Below, in pieces: positions 56,641-64,000 of a DNA stretch of 64,000 nt (its first letter is position 1; every line of letters starts with the position of its first letter). Under the pieces are notes generated by a model that was not told where the DNA came from, did not search any database, and saw only the letters and a program-made list of their open reading frames with translations. A program made the translations under genes and the position numbers. The stretch spans positions 7,052,348-7,116,347 of the forward strand of contig NC_079974.1 of NCBI RefSeq assembly GCF_029852145.1. Reading direction: 5' to 3'. Source of the stretch: Microplitis mediator. Taxonomy: Eukaryota > Arthropoda > Insecta > Hymenoptera > Braconidae.

Positions 56641-56797
56641 AAAGCTTATACTAAAGTTTTTTATAATATTTATTGTGTTCGTTTTTTTATAAATCACGTA
56701 AGTCATTTTACTTGTAAATTTAGAAAAATATTTGATGCTTTATTAATGTATTAATCAACTCATTAATTAACTAATTAATTGAATATCTTTTTCTAGG

Positions 56798-56999
56798 ATG
56801 GATTTGAAGAAACTTAATGAAATTAGTAATTTAGAAAACATTTCGCTAACTAAAAAATTTAAAGAATTAGAAGTTGGCAAAATGTACAAAATTACTGAAT
56901 TACAAAAACCTTGTCAACACTGTCGAAGAACAGCATCTTTATTTAAGATTTCATGGAAGTAAATACAGTCAATTTGAATTTGCTATATGGTCAACGTAA
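56798..56999 (+). pseudogene. Small intron-bearing gene, frameshifted remnant
   Basis: A 99-nt 5' UTR intron (GTAAGT at 56698, TATCTTTTTCTAG ending 56796) lies just before ATG 56798. The ORF reads MDLKKLNEISNLENISLTKK, then FKELEVGKMYKITELQK, and stops at 56960. In another frame, beginning near 56911, the sequence continues as LVNTVEEQHLYLRFHGSK and FEFAIW before TAA. The two parts look like the start and end of one small protein seen in Polinton-like or viral gene sets of arthropods, with the middle deleted. That family link is from memory and uncertain. Confidence 0.45.
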
Positions 57000-57880
57000 A
57001 TGTATTTATCTTTTTAAAAAAATAAAATATTCAAAATGTTATTATCCTTTTACAGAATTCTTTATAGACCTTTCCATAGTAATTTTAGTTTTATAGTTGA
57101 ATTTTTTCAATAGTAATAATCGTAATAATACTAATAATCGTAATCCAATTTGGGAAACAGAAATGTCAGTCTGCGCATGCGCTGTGCAAAGTATACCTGA
57201 TAGCCACTTTAGCTAGAAATTGGGCGTAATTTGATGTTGAAATTACCTGAAATCTGCTGCCCGAATTTGTAGTGAATTTCACACCAAAAGTTGAAAATAA
57301 AAATTTTTCTTCTATTTAAAAAAACTTTTACGAAAAACCAGTCGGTAATGTTCATTCTTGCCATTGCAGAAGGTAATTAAATTATTACACAAAATTGTCA
57401 ACAATTTGAGGGTAAAAATATAGTTAACAATTTATGAAGTCAAATTGATGATAAGCTAACCAAAAATTTGACTTCAAATTAACGACAACTTTTGAAATAA
57501 ATTCACGTCAAATTCAATAGCAAGTTGCATACATGATGTCGTAAAAATGGAAAAGTCCGAAGTTGACGGATTTTTTTCGAAACTTTTGCTTAAGCAAACT
57601 GTGGTATTAGGAATGATGACAAGTCGACGCTGTACAAAAGGTGGCAGCAAATTTTATATTTTGCGGGAAATTTAAAAAAGACGGCTCGCGCACCTTCTGT
57701 TCAGCGCGCGGTATTTACGCCTATTTTAACGGTGAGGGATAAGCTGGACAGGAGGGGCAAGGTTATTTTAACATATAAATCAAAATATGTATGTATTTGA
57801 TACTTTTTTTTATTAATTAATTAATTTTTTAAATAAAAAAAGAAATACTTAATATTAAAAAATACTTAATATTCATATAA
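57000..57880. other. Non-coding DNA, no gene seen
   Basis: AT-rich, with a CTGATAGCCA word near 57197 also seen at the MITE end near 47130 and several GACTTCAAATT-like repeats. No coding signal. Confidence 0.45.
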
Positions 57881-57887
57881 TGTGTGT

Positions 57888-57984
<97 letters not shown>

Positions 57985-58003
57985 AGTGTGTGTGTGTGTG
58001 TGT
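57881..58003. repeat. TG/CA microsatellite
   Basis: GTGTGT repeat broken by occasional TATG and GAG. On the minus strand it yields only a poly-HT frame, which is not a gene. Confidence 0.97.
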
Positions 58004-58075
58004 ATATTTAGAATATAAATTATAATAAAGAAAAAAATATAATAGTAATAAAAAGATAATAAGAATAATAATGAT

Positions 58076-58618
58076 TTATGCTTCGTCCAAGTCTTCATAT
58101 AATGACGATTCTTCCCCATCCGATTGATAAAGTCTCTGCGCTGATGATGATGGCGGTTGAAGTGGATGAGATGACGGTGGTGATAGTGGTGGTGGTGGTG
58201 ATGATGCATCATCATCTGAGTCACTCAGCAACAACGTTGAGGCTAGCGACGGAGTGGGTAATCCACGTTGTCGTTGTTGTTGTTGTTGCCTATCATGACA
58301 ACAACAACGTTCATGACAACCCTTTGTCTTCAGCAGTCGATCGTTAATGATCTGGATCCGTCGTCGCAGTTCCATGTCTAGCTGATCTTGTTGTTGCTCT
58401 TGCTGCTCTTGTTGTTGCTCCTGCTGCTCTTGTTGTTGTTCTAAAAAAGTATTGATGTTTTGGTCAATTTGTCGTTGATGGTTGACAACCTCATCACCAA
58501 TCCACCCAAAAATGGCTTCAACGGCCGTGTCCATTAAAATCCTCAATCCCCGGTTGAGGCTCTTGGATAACCCATTCTTGCCGGGAATCGTCAACTGTGA
58601 GTTCGACGGATCTTCCAT
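58076..58618 (-). CDS. Unknown protein, Q-rich coiled coil with acidic tail (180 aa)
   Basis: It starts MEDPSNSQLTIPGKNGLSKS. An amphipathic segment (GLRILMDTAVEAIFGWIGDE) is followed by a glutamine/glutamate-rich stretch likely to form a coiled coil. A cysteine patch (CHERCCCHD) follows, then a proline/serine stretch and an acidic end (DGEESSLYEDLDEA). The frame is intact and its first 101 bases overlap the end of the preceding ORF in a different frame. I recognise no family. The overlap and small size look viral, but host origin is possible. Confidence 0.45.
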   Translation of the reverse strand: MEDPSNSQLTIPGKNGLSKSLNRGLRILMDTAVEAIFGWIGDEVVNHQRQIDQNINTFLEQQQEQQEQQQEQQEQQQDQLDMELRRRIQIINDRLLKTKGCHERCCCHDRQQQQQRQRGLPTPSLASTLLLSDSDDDASSPPPPLSPPSSHPLQPPSSSAQRLYQSDGEESSLYEDLDEA

Positions 58619-58803
58619 CCATCACAAGTAATGGGCCGTTTTGCAGTGACTCTCCTCCACTTAAAATCCGGATCACTTGACTCCGCACATCACCAGCAAA
58701 CAGATATTCATCATTACAGGCCAGATAAATCCGCAATGGCACTATCATTGAATAGTGCAATCGCATTTCAATAAAACGAATTTCGATGTTGAATTCGCGA
58801 TTC
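58518..58803 (-). CDS. Unknown 95-aa protein overlapping the next ORF
   Basis: I chose ATG 58803 (MNREFNIEIRFIEM) because a splice acceptor (TTTTCTTAATTGCAG) lies four bases upstream, which implies a 5' UTR intron. The sequence YSMIVPLRIYLACNDEYLF, then GDVRSQVIRILSGGESLQN and GPLLVMDGRSVELTVDD, looks like a folded small domain. It ends NGHGR inside the following ORF. The longer frame starting further upstream reads through the presumed intron. No family recognised. Confidence 0.45.
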
Positions 58804-58850
58804 ATTTTTCTGCAATTAAGAAAATACTTGATTATGTATATATACATAAA

Positions 58851-60280
58851 CTGAATTGTTTTTTTTTAATATTTTAAGTGTGTGTGAAAACTTATCCATA
58901 ACGTATTTAAAAAAAAAAAAAAAAAAAAAATCTAAGAAATTAATTTTCCTTACAAATGACTTGGATTTTTAGACACATAATCATAATATGTAGAAAAAAT
59001 AACAACAACTTGTTATGTAGAAAATATAATTATTAATATGATCGAAATTTTTTTTCATTCAATTTTCCTTCTAATAAATTACTTTAGAAAGTCTCTCGTT
59101 TCTAATCTGCTTAAAAAATTTAAAAAAAAAATAATTTTTTAAAATTCAAAAACTTATTTATTAACATAATGAAATTTCAATTATATCAATAATTTTTTAT
59201 AATACTTTAAAAATAAGTTTTTTCTAATTATTTTACTATTCTGTTAAAGAAAATTTTTTTTCTACATGATCAGTTATTTGACATATTTAATTTTGTGTGT
59301 GTGTGTGTGTGTGTGTGTCTTGATAAAAACTTATTTATACAGTATTTAACTATTAATTTTCCTCATAATTATTTTAAGCAATAAATTATTTATTAAATAG
59401 ATTGTCAAAATAATTAGAAAAATCTTATTTTTAATCATCAATAGGAAACAATAATTTTTTTAATTACTTACTTTTTTTAATGACGTTTCCTTTCTCGGAT
59501 TTTAGTTAATTTTAATCACTATTAAAAATTTTCACAAAGAAAAAACCTTACGCTTTATTTAATTTGCGCACTTTGTCTTTCAGCACCCTGCGTCTGTGGT
59601 GACAGGTTTTTACAAGAAACTACCCCACCACTTCTCTAAAATCTTATAACGAAGGCAAAAAAAATTAAAGGGCCAATCAGAAAAAAATTTGATTTTTCTT
59701 GACCAATCGCAGAAATTTACATATCTTTTATTGTTGGTCACTATGAGCACGTGGGTAACAAACCCACGCTGGTTTGTTTACATTTTTAAAGAAATTGATT
59801 TAAACAATGTTTTACAAAAATAATATGAAAATATCAATTAAAATCATAGTGTATGATCGCAATCATTATTCTTTTACTCATAAATTAATTAAAAATGAAT
59901 AAATTTTATCTTAGAAAAAATTTGCGCGCGTAAGTTTAGACAAATAAAACACCGCCAGCTATGAGTAAAAAATGTAACCAACATTGTATTTAATCATCGG
60001 CTATAAAATCCCAGCCGTTTGAAATTCATCGATATTCATTAAAATACATCGATAATCATTTAAATAAATTTAAATGTAAATTGTAATTACCTTTTTTTTA
60101 AAAGATAAAACACTTAAGTAATTATCAATGTATCTAATCATTAGTTGTGGTACAATCAAAATTCGTATAAAATATACTCTGGTAGTCAGCCAGTTGGCAT
60201 AAAATGAATGAAACTTGACCGTAAGTTGACGTTTAATTGTCATCAACTTATTACATTCAGCATGGTGGGAGCATTAGGTT
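58851..60280. other. AT-rich spacer with a TG repeat and a TATA-like palindrome
   Basis: A poly-A run at 58908-58930, a TG repeat at about 59293-59319 and CGGCTATAAAATCCCAGCCG near 59999, a near-palindromic TATA region that could act as a promoter in either direction. No gene seen. Confidence 0.45.
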
Positions 60281-60580
60281 GATGTCAACTTATCATCAGG
60301 TTTGACTACCAGAATGCATGTAAATCATTTGATAATTCAATTAAAATAATAATAATTAATTCCAAAAGATAAACTATTTTCTAGGTTATAAAAATGTAAA
60401 CAATTACTTAATATCTTTTAAAAATAATAATTGTAAGAAAAAAAAGTTGAGTTGCATCAAATCCAATTTTATTAATTAATTTAAATATCAATTTCTACAT
60501 TTTCCAAAAGCATGCAAGTAATTATTATTTTTTTCAAAACGTGGGAAATTTAAAATCGATCGTTAATGGTGGTGGTAAAT
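60281..60580 (-). repeat. Decayed duplicate of the 3' end of the 60.85-kb gene
   Basis: TGATGTCAACTTATCATCAG, then ACTACCAGAATGCATGT, CTATTTTCTAGGTTATAAAA and ACATTTTCCAAAAGCATGCA recur in the same order at 60611-60915. The copied part includes the end of the coding region, but the copy is not open. Confidence 0.75.
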
Positions 60581-60850
60581 TCAACTTTTTGTCATCAAAA
60601 TGTGATCACAAGTTGTGGGTTGATGTCAACTTATCATCAGTTTTTACTACCAGAATGCATGTCAATTATTTGATATTTCAATTAAAATAATAATTAATTA
60701 TAAAAAGTTGAACTATTTTCTAGGTTATAAAAAATGTGTACAATCACTTAATATCTTTAAAAATGATAATAGTCATAATAATAATAATAAGAAAAGGGGA
60801 AAAAAATAGAGAATAAGTATAATTACATTAAGTTTAATTTTATTAATTAC

Positions 60851-61384
60851 TTAAAAAATCCAATTTTTTAAAACTATTACATTTTCCAGAGCACACAAGT
60901 AATTATTATTATCATTGTTGTTCAATTTACAGTGATATTCACAAAAATTATTGTTCAATAATTTTATATTTTTTAACGCGGGAACTTTGAAATCATCTAA
61001 ATCAATTACAATTTTTTCGCTTCCAATTAAATCTTGGATCCATAATTTTTTCTCAAAACTTTTTACATAAATATATTTGTAATTATAAGTGACATGTTCA
61101 ATTGTTTCTTTTAGCTTTAAATATGATGTTTTTCCAGCATCCCAGGTGATTCCATGATGATTATATGTTACCCAAGTATTTAAGCGTTGACACTGATTTG
61201 ATAATGATGTCCAATCACAAGGTGGTTTGAATAACGTACATGACATTTCTTCAACACCATCAATTTTATGTTGAACTCTAATTGAAGCAAGTTTTTTTAC
61301 AATGAACTGATTGTGTGAGCCTTTAAACCCTTGAACATCTATTATCATTTCCATTTTGATAGCTTGTATCTCGACAACGGACAA
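60851..61384 (-). CDS. Conserved-looking protein, 166-177 aa, Polinton-like gene set
   Basis: It runs from about 61384. The first well-placed ATG may be 61351 (MEMIIDVQGFKGSHNQFIVK). Blocks FKPPCDWTSLSNQCQRLNTW, NHHGITWDAG and YIYVKSFEKKLWIQDLIG have the look of a family that I remember from arthropod Polinton-like and other virus-derived loci (DVQGF near the start, FKPP, W-x-HHG, a Y-x-K-G/S-x-EK block). I suspect an RNase H or nuclease fold but cannot show it. The frame is intact. It diverges from the polymerase gene at 62.6 kb, with a repeat block between. Confidence 0.55.
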   Translation of the reverse strand: MSVVEIQAIKMEMIIDVQGFKGSHNQFIVKKLASIRVQHKIDGVEEMSCTLFKPPCDWTSLSNQCQRLNTWVTYNHHGITWDAGKTSYLKLKETIEHVTYNYKYIYVKSFEKKLWIQDLIGSEKIVIDLDDFKVPALKNIKLLNNNFCEYHCKLNNNDNNNYLCALENVIVLKNWIF

Positions 61385-61490
61385 TGAATTACTGAATAAT
61401 AAAAAAATCCGGCACAGCTATTTGTTATTATCCTCCACCACACTATTTTTAAATTAATCATATTTTAATTCCATTGGTTAATTTTGAAAC
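61385..61490 (-). other. Leader of the minus-strand gene
   Basis: Short AT-rich stretch between the minus-strand ORF and the direct repeats. A promoter for that gene should lie in the repeats. Confidence 0.35.
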
Positions 61491-62041
61491 TGCGCAGTAG
61501 AAAGTTCCAGAAAATTTATTTTTAGACTGATGACGTATTCATGTGCAGGAATAAACTTGTTTTCTTTGTTTAATTCTAAAAACTGCGCAGTAGAAAGTTC
61601 CAGAAAATTTATTTTTAGACTGATGACGTATTCATGTGCAGGAATAAACTTGTTTTCTTTGTTTGAATTTATAACTGCGCAGTAGAAAGTTCGAGAAGAT
61701 CTATTTTTAGACTGATGATGCATTCATGTGCAGGAAAAAACTTGTTTTCTTTGTTTGATTTTATAATTGCGTAGTAGAAAGTTCCAGAAGATCTATTTTA
61801 GACTGATGACTCATGCATGTGCAGGAATAAACTTGTTTTCTTCGTTTGATTTTATAACTGCGCAGTAGAAAGTTCAAGAAGATCTATTTTTAGACTGATG
61901 ATACATTCATGTGCAGGAAAAAACTTGTTTTCTTTGTTTGATTTTATAACTGCGTGGTAGAAAGTTCCAGAAGATCTATTTTAGACTGATGACTCATGCA
62001 TGTGCAGGAATAAACTCGTTTTCTTTGTTTGATTTTCGAAC
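61491..62041. repeat. Six 91-93-bp direct repeats, enhancer- or origin-like
   Basis: TGCG(C/T)AGTAGAAAGTTC recurs at 61491, 61584, 61676, 61768, 61859 and 61951, and a seventh start lies at 62042. Each unit holds AGACTGATGAC followed by GTATTCATG or TCATGCATG (AP-1/CRE-like), a GTGCAGGAA motif and CTTGTTTTCTTTGTTTG. Units 4 and 6 and units 3 and 5 resemble each other most, pointing to amplification in pairs. They lie between divergent genes. Confidence 0.92.
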
Positions 62042-62052
62042 TGCGTAGTAGG

Positions 62053-62310
62053 TGACGTCATATCATTCGTCGCGCCATCTGACGTTTTAGGTTATGTTGA
62101 CACGTTATTCTAGGGGATTTCACTACTTTTTGTTTGGTGATGTTGGTACTTTTGGGGCGAAATCTATTTTTTACGGCGTCATTTGTGACGTCACAGGTTG
62201 TTCTAAAACTTTCTACTGCGCAGTTGATGAGCCGTTGCCCACCTATAAAAGAGGCGCGTGAGACCATACTCCACAAAAAAGAAGTACGAGTCTCTGAATG
62301 AAGTACGAAT
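62053..62310 (+). promoter_or_regulatory. Promoter of the DNA polymerase locus 2
   Basis: CRE palindromes TGACGTCA at 62053-62060 and 62186-62193, CGCGCCATCTGACG, CTGCGCAGTTGATGAG and TATAAAA at 62244-62250, then GAAGTACGAATCTCTGC near the expected start site. The same ordered elements occur at 50065-50350 before locus 1. Short TGCAACTGACACTTATTAG repeats (three, about 62458-62545) lie in the leader. Confidence 0.75.
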
Positions 62311-62618
62311 CTCTGCTGAAATAATCTCTGACGTTTACTGTGTTAAAGTTTTTTGTAAAGTTCTCTGTGAAGTTCTCTACGGTTTTTTAAATAATTTTTT
62401 TACAAAAAAATTATAAACAATTTTTAGTTTAAGTGGAGTGCATAGACATTATTTTTAGTGCAACTGACACTTATTAGTTTTTAATTTATTTGTGCAACTG
62501 ACACTTATTAGTTTTTAATTTTTGTGCAACTGACACTTATTAAATAGTTTTTAGTGCAGAAGACACATTTTTTTTTTTTTTGTGAACTATTGATAAAAAA
62601 AACATTATTTAAAAAAAA

Positions 62619-63035
62619 ATGGCGTGATTAGTTGATGCACTTCACGGTTTGGTGAATTCTGTTGCACAATCATACAATGATTTATAGTTAGAGTCAGTGA
62701 ATGAAGAGCATTGCCAAAGGTGCTATCAGGTGTGTGTCGAGACAATTGATTATTTTAAGACTATTTTGGCAGATCCACAATCGAGTGTTCAAATTAAGAG
62801 AAGCGTTCAAGCAATTATAGTGCTTTTCTGCTGGTATGGCGATCAATTCGCTCAACTCAGCGGCTTGGGTACCGGTGGTGATTTGAGAATGCGTCATCGA
62901 CTCATCAAGTGGCAAGATCTCGATAACGCTTTCTCGAACAACATTCAAACTGGATGTGTCACAAATCTTGCTCACACAGATTTGAGAGAAATTTTGAATG
63001 ATTCTCGAGACTTGGTCTTTGAAAAAATTCAATAA
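62619..63035 (+). pseudogene. Locus 2 ORF1: small protein preceding the DNA polymerase
   Basis: From ATG 62619 the frame has TGA (62625) and TAG (62685), then is open from 62688 to TAA at 63033. It reads NEEHCQRCYQVCVETIDYF, GGDLRMRHRLIKWQDLDN and HTDLREILNDSRDLVFEK, homologous to locus 1 ORF1. The stop is directly followed by the ATG of ORF2 (TAAATG). The early stops may mean that translation starts further in, or that this copy is decaying. Confidence 0.55.
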
Positions 63036-64000
63036 ATGTTAGGGGATGTTGCTGGAGTGAAAATCAACGTCGAACTTGTATGTAAATTCAGAAATGAAAA
63101 AATTAATGACGTCGTTGATGAAACTAAATCTTTCAACACCACAAGTCGTGAAATTACACCCACAACATCGCTCGCTGATTGGTATGCTAATCATGTCAAC
63201 GAGAACTTATTAAAAAAGGTTGAAGAGTTCAATCAAAAGGACTCGGGGTGGAGATTACTTGAGATCCATAGCTTGGTTATCACAATGTCCAGATATACAC
63301 CTCTACAAGCTGGGGCATCTACTTTTGTCAGACTACTCAGAGACATTCAACTCAAACGCGCAGTCTTAAACATTGAGAACCACGTCGAGTACTGCTTTTT
63401 CTGGTGTGTTGTGGCAGCAACACACGAAGCTCACACCGGACATCCGGAGAGGACAACATCGTACCCTCATTACAGCAGCGTACTTAAGTATGAAGGTATT
63501 GATTTTCCAATTACCCCAAAAGATATTCCGAAATTTGAAAATTTAAATAATTTGTCAATCAATGTATACGGTATTGAGTCAGAATTTAACGGTTTCGGGG
63601 ATGAAAAAAGTACTATAATACCATTATATTTAAGTGAAAATTGTAAGTCTGATGTAAAAAAAATTCATCTTCTAATGGTGCAGGCAAACGTAAATTTAAA
63701 TATGCCCAATGAGAATGATTTTAAAAATTATAAACCTGTTTATCATTTTGCCTTAATTAAAAATCTATCGCGATTAGTTAAAAATCAAATTTCTAAGGCG
63801 CATTGTAAATTGTATTTCTGTGATAGATGTTCAAATCACTTTAAAACAGAAACATCTTTTAATAGTCACAATGATGACTGTTTCAAATTAAATAAAGTCT
63901 GTATGAAATTTCCTATTAATGAAAACAAAATATTAAAATTTAAAAATTATTGTAATAAAGACCCGGTACCATTTGTTGTCTACGCAGACTTAGAGTGTAC
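63036..64000 (+). CDS. Probable protein-primed family-B DNA polymerase, N-terminal part (runs off the window)
   Basis: 321 codons, open to the edge, starting MLGDVAGVKINVELVCKF. Landmarks: FFWCVVAATHEAHTG, YSSVLKYEGIDFPITPKDI, NLSINVYGIE, HFALIKNLSRLVKNQISK, a C2H2-like finger (LYFCDRCSNHFKTETSFNSH, then C), and finally VPFVVYADLEC, which fits the Exo I motif of the 3'-5' exonuclease. This layout is that of the large polymerases of Polinton/Maverick elements and related viruses found in arthropod genomes. Polymerase motifs should lie to the right. The intact frame suggests recent activity or selection. The same start is conserved in locus 1 (50974). Confidence 0.75.
   Translation, partial: MLGDVAGVKINVELVCKFRNEKINDVVDETKSFNTTSREITPTTSLADWYANHVNENLLKKVEEFNQKDSGWRLLEIHSLVITMSRYTPLQAGASTFVRLLRDIQLKRAVLNIENHVEYCFFWCVVAATHEAHTGHPERTTSYPHYSSVLKYEGIDFPITPKDIPKFENLNNLSINVYGIESEFNGFGDEKSTIIPLYLSENCKSDVKKIHLLMVQANVNLNMPNENDFKNYKPVYHFALIKNLSRLVKNQISKAHCKLYFCDRCSNHFKTETSFNSHNDDCFKLNKVCMKFPINENKILKFKNYCNKDPVPFVVYADLEC

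Noticed and set aside
57829..58224. 131-codon ORF with long H/T runs
   Set aside because: It is a translation of the TG microsatellite and of the antisense of the neighbouring Q-rich ORF.
62694..63032. Minus-strand 112-codon ORF
   Set aside because: Exact antisense of locus 2 ORF1, which has a homologue at locus 1. The antisense has none I can see.

Overview
The window is AT-rich eukaryotic nuclear DNA. Coding matches to insect retroelement families, GT-AG introns, TATA boxes and AATAAA signals all point to an insect. A parasitoid wasp is my best guess, from the AT richness and the mix of elements, but nothing here proves it. I see no bacterial genes, no rRNA or tRNA genes and no CRISPR array. 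Nearly all of the recognisable coding capacity belongs to mobile or virus-derived elements.

Layout. (1) 1-2768: low-complexity DNA around a compact, GC-rich, three-exon gene that I do not recognise (1455-2159). (2) 2769-20907, minus strand: an envelope-bearing Ty3/gypsy element (LTR, PBS, Gag, protease, RT, RNase H, a very long linker, integrase, Env) broken by several stops and frameshifts. A BEL/Pao element (9456-16545) with two 748-bp LTRs that show one visible difference is nested in its RT and flanked by the 5-bp duplication AATTG. (3) 20908-29112: decayed repeats, a LINE fragment, a MITE, a candidate terminal exon, a probable 1.9-kb solo LTR and an RT scrap. (4) 29113-39320, plus strand: a second Ty3/gypsy element with divergent LTRs, Gag, a pol frame cut by five stops but no visible frameshift, and an extra zinc-knuckle ORF where env usually lies. 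(5) 39321-42279: remnant of another LTR element, whose LTR carries a tandem array of small hairpins with paired, compensating base changes. (6) 42280-49900: an 852-bp tandem triplication, a MITE and a large foldback element.

(7) 49900-64000: a patchwork of virus-like or Polinton/Maverick-like material. Two loci (49.9-51.6 kb and 61.5 kb to the right edge) share the same promoter block (CRE-like sites, a TATA box and an initiator region) followed by the N-terminal part of a probable protein-primed family-B DNA polymerase. The right-hand copy is open to the window edge. Upstream of it are six 91-93-bp direct repeats rich in AP-1/CRE-like motifs, lying between two divergent genes in the manner of a viral enhancer or origin. 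Between the two loci lie an R4/Dong-like LINE inserted in a TAA microsatellite, an assembly gap, an approximately 1.7-kb foldback element inserted in a MULE transposase gene, and small intron-bearing genes, two of which overlap.

Few genes here act together in a pathway. The coherent units are the retroelement gag-pol-env sets and the divergent gene pair at the right edge. The features most worth following up are the hairpin array at 41.8-42.1 kb, the enhancer-like repeats at 61.5-62.0 kb with the polymerase gene, and the strand-biased AGCG word that fills the young BEL element.
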